64,000 nucleotides of DNA, from NCBI RefSeq assembly GCF_022024235.1, contig NZ_CP091800.1, positions 2,501-66,500 on the forward strand, read 5' to 3'. This document shows positions 19,531 through 27,509 of the stretch, piece after piece. Below the pieces are notes generated by a model. That model was not told where the DNA came from, did no database searches, and was given only the letters and a program-made list of their open reading frames with translations. The first letter of the stretch is position 1, and each line of letters opens with the position of its first letter. The stretch comes from Segatella baroniae B14. GTDB taxonomy: Bacteria; Bacteroidota; Bacteroidia; Bacteroidales; Bacteroidaceae. The position numbers were made by a program, and so were the translations under genes.

Positions 19531-19653
19531 TCATGATAATTCATTTGGCCATAATAGAATTAAGTTATACGATTTAATCAGTATATAAAAATAAGTGATT
19601 AATTTTCTTACAAAATTATATATAAACTAGATACATTGTTTATTTTTTTAACT
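19511..19653. repeat. 142-bp long-range direct repeat, copy A
   Basis: About 142 bp nearly identical (about five differences including one indel) to 37490-37633, same orientation, 18 kb away. Read on the minus strand it holds TAATTTTG (a -7-type box) and an ATG followed by codons for MKTKRW. It looks like the 5' leader and start of an RHS-family gene. Confidence 0.85.
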
Positions 19654-19669
19654 TTTTTAGTACTCAATA

Positions 19670-19700
19670 GGTAACTTTCATATTCGAGACCACAAAGGTG
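19670..19700. repeat. 30-bp direct repeat, copy 2
   Basis: Matches 18608-18637 (core TTCGAGACCACAAAGGTGG). It lies just right of repeat copy A. Confidence 0.5.
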
Positions 19701-19755
19701 GTACAGGTTCTGCGCTGCTGTCAATGGATACACATACCAGCAAGAGTTTGTATCT

Positions 19756-20097
19756 TTACGAATTATTTTGGCTTAGATTACTAATATTTCTTTTTATGAT
19801 TATAACCACATTTTGAATAATGAAAACAATAAGAATACTATTCCATAACCTATAATAACTTATATGGATTACTGCCTTCTTGCAGAAAATATCAAGAAAA
19901 GCACAACATAGGAAAAGGAATATACAATATATTATGCTATACCATTTGTTGGAAAGAATAGCTTTGTTAATATTAGTATGGTATAAAATGCTGTCAGAGA
20001 TTGTTATTATTGGAGCATAAATTGCACACGTAGCAAACAATGTTAGTTGAAACATAAATTTAAATGTGTAGGGACTTGCGAATGCTAATCCCCACAC
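19756..20097 (-). CDS. Small polytopic membrane protein, possibly frameshifted at its start
   Basis: About 113 aa from a GTG start, with three to four transmembrane helices (about 8-32, 50-68, 82-102). No family recognised. Just upstream, another frame ends FVAFDVIDVLPISSNE at the point where this one opens with IAGVWGLAFASPYTF. The two would join by a -1 shift at AATGAATAG, so the true gene may begin nearer 20160 and be broken or misread. It lies downstream of the secreted protein at 20161 on the same strand. Membrane immunity protein or leftover; both are inference. Confidence 0.45.
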   Translation of the reverse strand: MWGLAFASPYTFKFMFQLTLFATCAIYAPIITISDSILYHTNINKAILSNKWYSIIYCIFLFLCCAFLDIFCKKAVIHISYYRLWNSILIVFIIQNVVIIIKRNISNLSQNNS

Positions 20098-20160
20098 ACC
20101 TGCTATTCATTACTACTTATGGGTAAGACATCAATTACATCAAATGCTACAAAGTATAAA

Positions 20161-20592
20161 CTACCAGCTACAATTCCCGCAAAAAGCTAGTTTCCGTTGA
20201 TTCTTGTTACGATCTTCCACAATAAGAATGCCTTTCACATTATAGAATTCACTATCACCTTTGCTTTGTGTATGGTTGATTGTCACTTTTAAAGTAAACC
20301 TTTTATTCTTGTAACAAAATACGTCTTTCCGATTGGATACAAGAGTAAACTCTTCTAGACGACGATTAATCACCATGTAGGCCGTGGTTGCAAGGTCTTT
20401 CACCATTATGTAGCTTTTATTTCGCATTTTGTTTGGATACTTATAAAAGACACAACATCCACCATCTATCTCTGATGGTATAGAGTCGAAGCTTCCTATT
20501 TCAATGCTGACATTCGATTTTACCTCTGCAAAAGATGTGAGAGAATATAGTATTGAAAAACAAGTAATTATAGATAACTTTAAAGTATTCAT
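20161..20592 (-). CDS. Secreted hypothetical protein
   Basis: 143 aa. Signal peptide about 1-22 (ending SFAE), then a beta-rich domain with four Cys residues (GGCCVFYKYPN, CYKNKRF, FCGNCSW). No family recognised. Its ATG overlaps the stop codon of the lipoprotein at 20589 by ATGA, so the two are translated in series. That coupling suggests a second immunity or accessory protein for orphan cassette A. Confidence 0.65.
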   Translation of the reverse strand: MNTLKLSIITCFSILYSLTSFAEVKSNVSIEIGSFDSIPSEIDGGCCVFYKYPNKMRNKSYIMVKDLATTAYMVINRRLEEFTLVSNRKDVFCYKNKRFTLKVTINHTQSKGDSEFYNVKGILIVEDRNKNQRKLAFCGNCSW

Positions 20593-21035
20593 TTTTTGTA
20601 TTCGAATAAACGGTTATGGAAGTTCTTCTTGGTTACAGTCCGTCTGTCATAGAGCTTTTTTGCACGGATTTCATCCATTGAATATTTTTTTGCTATATTC
20701 CACTTAATGGTATAAAGGTAACAAGTGTCATAGTGACTATATATATATGGGTCAATATAGATAGTTGAATCTGGTAACGCAAAACTACCGATGATAGCTT
20801 TATTAAATGCAATATCTACCTCGTCTGTATCATTCGGCGAAACGACATCCGCAGCTTGCTTACCCCAAAATTGCCAGTTAACAAGAGTGTCTGCCTCCGA
20901 TAACTCTATTAATAAGGTGTCTTTTGTACAGTTCTTTATATAGAGGGTGGTTTTTCTGTCCATAATACAAGAACTAAATATATCTAAAATCAATAACATC
21001 AAAACTATTTTTACCACTATCGATATTTTTTTCAT
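20589..21035 (-). CDS. Immunity-type lipoprotein A (paralogue of 22274 and 24731)
   Basis: 148 aa from ATG 21035. The lipoprotein signal MKKISIVVKIVLMLLILDIF ends SSC (Cys23). The mature domain contains CIMDRKTTLYIKNCTKDTLL and ALPDSTIYIDPYIYSHYDTC, and ends with KKLYDRRTVTKKNFHNRLFE. Two genes in the island (22274, 24731) share this plan, and each lies directly downstream of an RHS orphan with the same HEFGH tip. This strongly suggests dedicated immunity proteins. Here the upstream toxin frame runs into the gene with no stop codon, so it could also be made as a fusion. The normal product is taken to start at the internal ATG because a signal peptide is encoded there. Confidence 0.75.
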   Translation of the reverse strand: MKKISIVVKIVLMLLILDIFSSCIMDRKTTLYIKNCTKDTLLIELSEADTLVNWQFWGKQAADVVSPNDTDEVDIAFNKAIIGSFALPDSTIYIDPYIYSHYDTCYLYTIKWNIAKKYSMDEIRAKKLYDRRTVTKKNFHNRLFEYKK

Positions 21036-22235
21036 GTGCAATATATTAAAAAAGTTATTACAATTCATCGCACTTTCTTTAGCAATGACTTCATAATAAA
21101 AATCTATTCCTACTTTTCGATACTGGAGGACATGGCCGAACTCGTGTTGCATCATTACGAGTCCATTTATTTGGCTACTAGAGAATACGCCCTCACCAGC
21201 GAATATGCCTATGTCAGGTAGTGTGAAAGCTGCATATTCACCACTTGATAGTGAACCTAGATACTTACTTTCAAAAACTCTTTGACCTTCGAATCTTCCG
21301 ACGTATTTTGCTTTAATCTTATCTCCGATTTTAAATTCTTTTGGCTTACATCCTTGATAGGCCATGGCTCCTGTCGTATCAAAGTACCCCCTTCCTGTCC
21401 AGAAGTTTGCATGGTTATCCATTGCATCAATGCCACCGAAGATTCCTCCAGTAAGACCGCTTTCTAAAGCTCCGATGCCTCCAGATTCTAAACCAGCAAG
21501 AAGACCTTTCCCAAAACTGTGTCCATCAACCCATGAATTACCTGCACCGTAAATAAAGCCACCAGCAAACCCAGCGCTTGCACCCGAAGCAGCACCAGCA
21601 AGGAATCCTGTAGAAGCTATTCCTTTGGCTAATCCTGCTGCTCCAGTCCAGAAATTACCTCCTGCCATGGCAACGTTCACTCCTGATGCTAATCCTGCAC
21701 CGACAGCTCCGGCAACTGCACCAGTGGCGAAGTAGCCGAGTCCCTTCGCATTAAGCTGGAATCCATGTGACGCCCAATTGAAGACTCCTCCAATAGCAGC
21801 ACCTATGATAAGGTTCCAAAAATCCCCACTCGGATCCGTGTATTTCAGCGGATTATTCAAACAATAGCTGTAGCGGTTGAAGTTCTGGCTGTTGTCCGGC
21901 ATCTGCACATAGTTGTCAGGGCTGAAGAATCTGCCCAACACAGGGTCGTATAACCGACCGTTCATATTGATGATGTCGAACTCATTCAACATCTCATGCC
22001 CCGTGTAGCCACGGTGCAGACCTATGGTGTTGAGCGTCACCGTCTGCCTGCCCCACGCATCGTAGGAGGCATCGAAAACCTTTGTACCATTTTCATCCGT
22101 AACGGAAAGGATGCTCCCTAAATTGTCCGTGAAGGCAAGATAATATTTCACCGTGCCGCTATCTCTAATGACAATAGCCATATATCTATCATTCTTCGTA
22201 TTACGATTACCTAAGTACGCCAAAATCTGAGGCAT
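20589..22235 (-). CDS. Orphan RHS 3' cassette A: truncated metallopeptidase tip fused in frame to its immunity lipoprotein
   Basis: Open from ATG 22235 (a TTG lies at 22265). Non-RHS residues at the start are followed from TVKYYLAFTDNLGSIL by the last part of the RHS core, ending CLNNPLKYTDPSG, then a Gly/Ala-rich pretoxin region (FNWASHGFQLNAKGLGYFAT) and a tip with HEFGH (His374, His378). The tip stops after IAKESAMNCNN and lacks the ETWAN segment of cassettes B and C, so it is probably inactive. The frame continues without a stop into the lipoprotein at 21035. No signal peptide is present. A decayed orphan that supplies sequence for recombination is the likely reading. Confidence 0.7.
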   Translation of the reverse strand: MPQILAYLGNRNTKNDRYMAIVIRDSGTVKYYLAFTDNLGSILSVTDENGTKVFDASYDAWGRQTVTLNTIGLHRGYTGHEMLNEFDIINMNGRLYDPVLGRFFSPDNYVQMPDNSQNFNRYSYCLNNPLKYTDPSGDFWNLIIGAAIGGVFNWASHGFQLNAKGLGYFATGAVAGAVGAGLASGVNVAMAGGNFWTGAAGLAKGIASTGFLAGAASGASAGFAGGFIYGAGNSWVDGHSFGKGLLAGLESGGIGALESGLTGGIFGGIDAMDNHANFWTGRGYFDTTGAMAYQGCKPKEFKIGDKIKAKYVGRFEGQRVFESKYLGSLSSGEYAAFTLPDIGIFAGEGVFSSSQINGLVMMQHEFGHVLQYRKVGIDFYYEVIAKESAMNCNNFFNILHMKKISIVVKIVLMLLILDIFSSCIMDRKTTLYIKNCTKDTLLIELSEADTLVNWQFWGKQAADVVSPNDTDEVDIAFNKAIIGSFALPDSTIYIDPYIYSHYDTCYLYTIKWNIAKKYSMDEIRAKKLYDRRTVTKKNFHNRLFEYKK

Positions 22236-22273
22236 CTTTGCCACATTGATACTTGTACATTCCAAAAGGCTGC

Positions 22274-22771
22274 CTAATGTGAATTTGATGACATACCTAC
22301 AGGCCTGTACTCGAAGAGGCGATCATGGAAATCTTTCTTGGTTACAACCTGTCGGTCATAGAGTTTTCTCTCACGGATTTTATCTAATGTATAACGTTCA
22401 ATTATCTGCTTTTTTATAGCATATATGTAACAGGTATCTTTAGTGTCAAATGAGTATGGACTTACGAGCACGGTTGAGTCTGGCAATGCATAGAAACGAT
22501 TATCTATGACTACTTTTTTGTTATTGATATATATCTCGGTTGTGTCTGTAGGCCAAGTTGGAGGCATCAAATCATTCGAATCCTCGCACCAATATATTAA
22601 ATCACCAAGAGAATCTGACTCTGAAAGTTCGATATAAAGAGTATCATTTGAACTATTCCTTATACCAAATGAAGTTATTCTGTCCATAACGCAGGAAGTG
22701 AGCATACATGTACAAAAAACAAGAAATACGAAAGATTGTTGTTTATTAATTTTCTTTATTATTTTATTCAT
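22274..22771 (-). CDS. Immunity-type lipoprotein B
   Basis: 165 aa from ATG 22771; the in-frame TTG at 22795 is less likely. The signal sequence ends MLTSC, then VMDRITSFGIRNSSNDTLYI, FYALPDSTVLVSPYSFDTKD and RKLYDRQVVTKKDFHDRLFE. It clearly shares its layout and C-terminal motif with the lipoproteins at 20589 and 24731. It follows orphan cassette B (22872) with a 100-bp gap. Probably anchored in the envelope with the domain in the periplasm, which would fit protection from an exported peptidase. The binding partner is inferred from gene order. Confidence 0.78.
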   Translation of the reverse strand: MNKIIKKINKQQSFVFLVFCTCMLTSCVMDRITSFGIRNSSNDTLYIELSESDSLGDLIYWCEDSNDLMPPTWPTDTTEIYINNKKVVIDNRFYALPDSTVLVSPYSFDTKDTCYIYAIKKQIIERYTLDKIRERKLYDRQVVTKKDFHDRLFEYRPVGMSSNSH

Positions 22772-22789
22772 AATTTTCTGGCTTAATAA

Positions 22790-22854
22790 GCCCAAATCGG
22801 TCTATTTGAGATTAAAAGAATAGTTTCTATTAATTATTTCTGACCAATTTGGGC
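22790..22854. repeat. Inverted repeat between cassette B and its lipoprotein
   Basis: GCCCAAATCGGTC (22790-22802) and GACCAATTTGGGC (22842-22854) pair at 12 of 13 positions around a 39-nt AT-rich loop. No T-run follows. It may be a processing or recombination site. Confidence 0.45.
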
Positions 22855-22871
22855 TAAATCCTATTACATCG

Positions 22872-24551
22872 TCAAATACGGAGACCTTTCCAACCAAATT
22901 TTATAAATTTAAGCAATCTGCTAGGATCCTTTGAGGGATAATAGAACTGCCAATTCTTTCGTGAAAGTGTTTCAACTCCAAGCCATTCAGCGCCAAAGTA
23001 ATTCTTAGATAAATAGTTAGCCCAAGTCTCCGTCCAATATGTACTATGTGTATTTGTACCAAACAATTTGTCATATCCGCAATTTAATAAGCTTTCTTTA
23101 GCAATGACATCATAATAATCAATGGCACCAACTTTCCTGTATTGAAGGACATGACCAAATTCATGCTGCAACATAGCCAATCCTCCTTTTTTCCCACTGG
23201 AAAAAACTCCATCGCCTACCACAATACCTTGATCGGGAAGTGTAAAACCTGCATAATTACCACTTGCATATGTTCCAAGTTGCTTACTTTCATAAACATA
23301 TTGTCCCTCAAACATTCCCTTATATTTGACATCAATTATATCGCCAATTTTGAAATCAGACGGAGCACCTTCTGTACAGGCCATAGCACCTGTTGTATTA
23401 AAACTCGCCTTGCCAGTCCAGAAGTTTGTGCCTTTATCTAAAGCATCAAGTCCACCAATTAGGCCTCCAGCAATACCACCTTCCAAAGCTCCTAAGCTTC
23501 CAGAACCTAAGCCAGCGAGAAGACCTTTCCCAAAACTGTGTCCATCAACCCATGAATTACCTGCACCGTAAATAAAGCCACCAGCAAACCCAGCGCTTGC
23601 ACCCGAAGCAGCACCAGCAAGGAATCCTGTAGAAGCTATTCCTTTGGCTAATCCTGCTGCTCCAGTCCAGAAATTACCTCCTGCCATGGCAACGTTCACT
23701 CCTGATGCTAATCCTGCACCGACAGCTCCGGCAACTGCACCAGTGGCGAAGTAGCCGAGTCCCTTCGCATTAAGCTGGAATCCATGTGACGCCCAATTGA
23801 AGACTCCTCCAATAGCAGCACCTATGATAAGGTTCCAAAAATCCCCACTCGGATCCGTGTATTTCAGCGGATTATTCAAACAATAGCTGTAGCGGTTGAA
23901 GTTCTGGCTGTTGTCCGGCATCTGAACATAGTTGTCAGGGCTGAAGAAGCGGCCGAGGACAGGGTCATACAGCCGCCCGTTCATGTTGATGATGTCAAAC
24001 TCCATGAGCATCTCGTGTCCCGTGTAGCCACGGTGCAAGCCTATGGTATTGAGCGTAACAGTCTGTCTGCCCCACACATCGTAGGAGGCATCGAAGACCT
24101 TCGTGCCGTTCTCATCCATAACGCAGAGGATGCTCCCTAAATTGTCCGTGAAGGCAAGATAAGTTTTCACCATGCCGTTCTCTCTGATGACGATGGTGTT
24201 GCCGTCAAGGTAATAGAACTCGCGCGTGACACCATTATCTGTCACTTTCTCATACGGACCGACATAAACCATAGTCCTGACATCCGTACCATTGTGCGAC
24301 AGTTCCGAATACCATCTTTGTTGATCCGGACCGTATGCGAAATCCATCCTGAGATTCTTGCCTGCATCTTCTATCAATTCAATTTTTCCAAAGTCATTGA
24401 AGGAAGTCGTCAGCGCATCGCCCGGTATCTTCCCGTCAGTGTTTTCCACCTCCGTCACGGCATGCGGGCGGACATCCTTGTCGTAAGAGAAGTTGCCCAC
24501 GCCAGTCTTGAAGAGGATGTCGCCTTTTTTGGGGGCATAATCCACACTCAT
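22872..24551 (-). CDS. Orphan RHS 3' cassette B with HEFGH/ETWAN metallopeptidase-like tip
   Basis: 559 aa from ATG 24551. Residues about 5-225 match the end of the main RHS core (ILFKTGVGNFSYDK to CLNNPLKYTDPSG). Residues about 226-350 are the Gly/Ala-rich pretoxin region shared with A and C. The tip (about 350-559) has HEFGH at 463-467 and ETWANYLS from Glu508, the arrangement expected of a gluzincin-type zinc peptidase with a third Glu ligand about 41 residues downstream. No signal peptide or N-terminal RHS shell, so it is probably a silent cassette unless recombined onto the full gene. About 400 bp read identical by eye with cassette A. Peptidase activity is inferred from motifs only. Confidence 0.78.
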   Translation of the reverse strand: MSVDYAPKKGDILFKTGVGNFSYDKDVRPHAVTEVENTDGKIPGDALTTSFNDFGKIELIEDAGKNLRMDFAYGPDQQRWYSELSHNGTDVRTMVYVGPYEKVTDNGVTREFYYLDGNTIVIRENGMVKTYLAFTDNLGSILCVMDENGTKVFDASYDVWGRQTVTLNTIGLHRGYTGHEMLMEFDIINMNGRLYDPVLGRFFSPDNYVQMPDNSQNFNRYSYCLNNPLKYTDPSGDFWNLIIGAAIGGVFNWASHGFQLNAKGLGYFATGAVAGAVGAGLASGVNVAMAGGNFWTGAAGLAKGIASTGFLAGAASGASAGFAGGFIYGAGNSWVDGHSFGKGLLAGLGSGSLGALEGGIAGGLIGGLDALDKGTNFWTGKASFNTTGAMACTEGAPSDFKIGDIIDVKYKGMFEGQYVYESKQLGTYASGNYAGFTLPDQGIVVGDGVFSSGKKGGLAMLQHEFGHVLQYRKVGAIDYYDVIAKESLLNCGYDKLFGTNTHSTYWTETWANYLSKNYFGAEWLGVETLSRKNWQFYYPSKDPSRLLKFIKFGWKGLRI

Positions 24552-24730
24552 TTTTATTATACTTTTTTCATGTAGTCCTTCTATTCTTTATGATAATTTC
24601 TCATACATCAAGTTCATGTCATTTTACAAAATCATTTAAAACTCCTAATTATGAAAGATTGTAATTCTTCATACATTCGTACTGAAAAACCAATAGCGGG
24701 ACTCTTGTTTCTTGGACTAACCATATTGTA

Positions 24731-25210
24731 TTAATTCTTGTTAGTGTTCAAGTTTCTTATATGCCTATCAAACCTGCCTTCCTTATCTCTTGTGACAATC
24801 CATCTACGATATAATTTCTTAGTTCGAATTTCATCCCACGAGAATCCCTTTGCATTTTCCCATTTTATCAAGAAAAAATAGCAAGTGTCAGTATCGTGGA
24901 ATAAGTAGTCTGCATCTATTGAACATAAAGAGTCTGGATATATAAAATTATCACTACGAAAATATGTTCCTTCCCATAAAGAAATATTGGAGATATCAAG
25001 ACCATTATTGGCTACGAAATTATAATGTGGACTTACTTGCTCGCTAACACTATCAATATTATCATAGTGGGATGCACCTATATATACCGTGTCATTAGTA
25101 CAGTTCTTGAATACAGCGAGGACTCTTGTGTGACCTATTGGTATGCAAGAAGATAATGAACAAATAACGATAGAAATACACACAAATAGATTTATTTTGC
25201 TCATACTCAT
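24731..25210 (-). CDS. Immunity-type lipoprotein C
   Basis: 159 aa. Signal sequence MSMSKINLFVCISIVICSLS then SC (Cys22 in the lipobox), followed by VFKNCTNDTVYIGASHYDNI, YPDSLCSIDADYLFHDTDTC and IRTKKLYRRWIVTR. It is the most divergent of the three paralogues but keeps the NCTNDT, PDS, DTCY and KKLY landmarks. It follows cassette C, whose tip is also the most divergent of the three, as expected if each lipoprotein co-evolves with its neighbouring peptidase. Gap to cassette C is 27 bp. Confidence 0.76.
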   Translation of the reverse strand: MSMSKINLFVCISIVICSLSSCIPIGHTRVLAVFKNCTNDTVYIGASHYDNIDSVSEQVSPHYNFVANNGLDISNISLWEGTYFRSDNFIYPDSLCSIDADYLFHDTDTCYFFLIKWENAKGFSWDEIRTKKLYRRWIVTRDKEGRFDRHIRNLNTNKN

Positions 25211-25237
25211 AGTGAATAAGAATATTTTATACTAAAT

Positions 25238-26536
25238 TTAGATAAAACCACGTGGCTTCTCCCTCATTTGAGCGGCTATTATCTTAATCAAATTGAAGGT
25301 GCTGATGTTTTTTGCAGGATAGTAAGATCCTCCTATCCAAGCATTTCCAAAATGTCCTTTAGACAAGTAGTTAGCCCACGTTTCTGTCCAAAATTTATAA
25401 TGTGATGATGGTTTAATTATAGCACTGGCTAGACTTTCTGGTGCAATCACGTGCCAATATGCAGCTGATCCAAAACCACGATACTGCAGGATATGTCCAA
25501 ACTCATGTTGCATCATAGCTGTTCCATCCTTTAAACCACTGGTGAATACACCTTCTGCAGCAATAATACCACGTTCTGGAATTGTTACAGCCCTATAATG
25601 TAAATAACCATCAGGACTCGGAGTAATTAGACTCCCAATTTTCTTGGTTTCAAACACATTTACACCTTCAAACTGTCCGACATATTTTCCCGTAATGGTG
25701 CTTTCACCAAGTTCAAAATCTGAAGGCATACAGTTAGCACACGAATATGCACCACTCAAATCAATCTTGGCAGTTCCTGTCCAAAAGTTTGTGCCTTTGT
25801 CCAAGGCATCAAGGCCACCAAGCAAACCTCCAGCAATACCGCCTTCCAAAACTCCGATGCCTCCTGATTCTAAACCAGCAAGAAGACCTTTCCCAAAACT
25901 GTGTCCATCAACCCATGAATTACCTGCACCGTAAATAAACCCGCCTGCAAATCCTGCGCTTGCACCTGAAGCAGCACCTGCAAGGAATCCTGTAGAAGAA
26001 ACTCCTTTCGCCAATCCTGCAGCTCCAGTCCAGAAGTTACCTCCTGCCATGGCAACGTTCACTCCTGATGCTAATCCTGCACCGACAGCTCCGGCAACTG
26101 CACCAGTGGCGAAGTAGCCGAGTCCCTTCGCATTAAGCTGGAATCCATGTGACGCCCAATTGAAGAGTCCTCCAATAGCAGCACCTATGATAAGGTTCCA
26201 AAAATCCCCACTCGGATCCGTGTATTTCAGCGGATTGTTCAGGCAGTAGCTGTAGCGGTTGAAGTTCTGGCTGTTATCCGGCATCTGAACATAGTTGTCA
26301 GGGCTGAAGAATCTGCCAAGAATAGGGTCGTACAAGCGACCATTCATGTTGATGATGTCAAACTCCATGAGCATCTCGTGTCCCGTGTAGCCACGGTGCA
26401 AGCCTATGGTATTGAGCGTAACAGTCTGTCTGCCCCACGCATCGTAGGAGGCATCGAAGACTTGGGTGCCGTTCTCATCCATAACGGAAAGGATGCTGCC
26501 CAAATTGTCCGTGAAGGCAAGATAAGTTTTCACCAT
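25238..26536 (-). CDS. Orphan RHS 3' cassette C with HEFGH/ETWAN metallopeptidase-like tip
   Basis: 432 codons from ATG 26536 (MVKTYLAFTDNLGSIL). RHS-core end, then the same Gly/Ala-rich pretoxin region as A and B, then a tip with HEFGH at 344-348 and ETWANYLS from Glu385. RHS homology continues upstream of 26536 but is broken there by a TGA and a frameshift (see 26537-26856), so the real gene is a relic, although the tip itself is intact. Without signal peptide or shell it is unlikely to be delivered as it stands. Confidence 0.74.
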   Translation of the reverse strand: MVKTYLAFTDNLGSILSVMDENGTQVFDASYDAWGRQTVTLNTIGLHRGYTGHEMLMEFDIINMNGRLYDPILGRFFSPDNYVQMPDNSQNFNRYSYCLNNPLKYTDPSGDFWNLIIGAAIGGLFNWASHGFQLNAKGLGYFATGAVAGAVGAGLASGVNVAMAGGNFWTGAAGLAKGVSSTGFLAGAASGASAGFAGGFIYGAGNSWVDGHSFGKGLLAGLESGGIGVLEGGIAGGLLGGLDALDKGTNFWTGTAKIDLSGAYSCANCMPSDFELGESTITGKYVGQFEGVNVFETKKIGSLITPSPDGYLHYRAVTIPERGIIAAEGVFTSGLKDGTAMMQHEFGHILQYRGFGSAAYWHVIAPESLASAIIKPSSHYKFWTETWANYLSKGHFGNAWIGGSYYPAKNISTFNLIKIIAAQMREKPRGFI

Positions 26537-26856
26537 GCCGTCTTCCTTAATGACGATGGTGTTGCCGTCAAGGTAATAGAACTCGCGTGGTTTGCCATCT
26601 TCTGTAATCTTTTCGTATTCCCCGGCATAGACTGTTGTCCTGACATCCGTACCTTTGTGCGACAGCTCCGAATATCATCTTTCCTGATCCGGGCCATAGA
26701 CAAAGTCCTCCTAAGACTCTTGCCTGCATCTTCTATCAGTTGACTCTTTCCGAAGTCATTGAAGGAAGTGGCCAGTGCATCGCCCTGTATCTTCCTATCA
26801 GCATTCTCCACCTCCGTCACAGCATGAAGACGGACATTCTTGTAGAAAGAGAAGTA
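26537..26856 (-). pseudogene. Broken upstream part of RHS cassette C
   Basis: Homologous to the main RHS protein from about VTEVENADRKIQGDALATSF onward. A one-base deletion near FGKSQLIEDAG shifts the frame, and in the restored frame GPDQER is followed by TGA where the other copies have TGG (Trp). Homology starts abruptly near 26856, marking the recombination breakpoint. The 140 bp to the next gene (26857-26999) show no gene. Confidence 0.75.
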
Positions 26857-26999
26857 TAGTCCAATCTGCGTAGAAACACACCGACAGCCTTATCTGATAA
26901 ACAGACTAGCTGCCAGTGTGAATTTACAGTGTTCAAGGATGTTTATTAAATACCCTTCGTTAGAAGAACTAAAGGCCTTAAAACGTTTAATTACCACAG

Positions 27000-27509
27000 C
27001 TATTTTCTCTTCGGTCTCCTCAATACTATTCTCAACGAATCTGTGAGTACTCTTTTATCATTTCTCATAAGGAAGTTTGATGGTAAAACAAATAAGACTA
27101 AAGATTCATCGAGCCCTTGTTCTTTATCTTTACGTTCATAGCGTAATTGTACTGTAATTAAACGATTCTTTACATGTGTATTATTTTTTTTATATGTATT
27201 TGTTTCAGAACAGGGTAATAATTTCCCTACTATTATGTTCTTATCGCAAAATTCCAATTTTAAGGAATCGGGATTCATTACATATTCTCCTTTTAAATCA
27301 AAGAGAAGGTAATGCCAGCCATTGAAGTACATACTGCTAACCTTAACCATACTGTCCTCCGATAAAGAAATGTCATAGCTAAACTTGTTGTTGTCTAACG
27401 GAAGTATGAATCCCACATCGCAAGATTGGATAGATAACATAAAAATCATGTAAAGCCCAAGCCATTTAATGTGTCGGCCACCAACTGTAACTATCGACAA
27501 AATCTTCAT
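27000..27509 (-). CDS. Lipoprotein, probable immunity protein of the full-length RHS toxin
   Basis: 169 aa. The N-terminus is long for a lipoprotein signal (MKILSIVTVGGRHIKWLGLY then MIFMLSIQSC, Cys30). The mature domain is beta-rich with many charged residues and ends LTDSLRIVLRRPKRK. It is not similar to lipoproteins A-C, in line with the different tip (HELHH) of the RHS gene it follows. Its start lies inside the last 44 bp of the RHS gene in another frame, so the two are translationally coupled. No named family recognised. Confidence 0.68.
   Translation of the reverse strand: MKILSIVTVGGRHIKWLGLYMIFMLSIQSCDVGFILPLDNNKFSYDISLSEDSMVKVSSMYFNGWHYLLFDLKGEYVMNPDSLKLEFCDKNIIVGKLLPCSETNTYKKNNTHVKNRLITVQLRYERKDKEQGLDESLVLFVLPSNFLMRNDKRVLTDSLRIVLRRPKRK

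Noticed and set aside
20589..26536. Possible CRISPR or tandem-repeat array because long segments recur
   Set aside because: The repeats are hundreds of bases long, coding, and explained by duplicated RHS core and pretoxin sequence; no short regularly spaced units.
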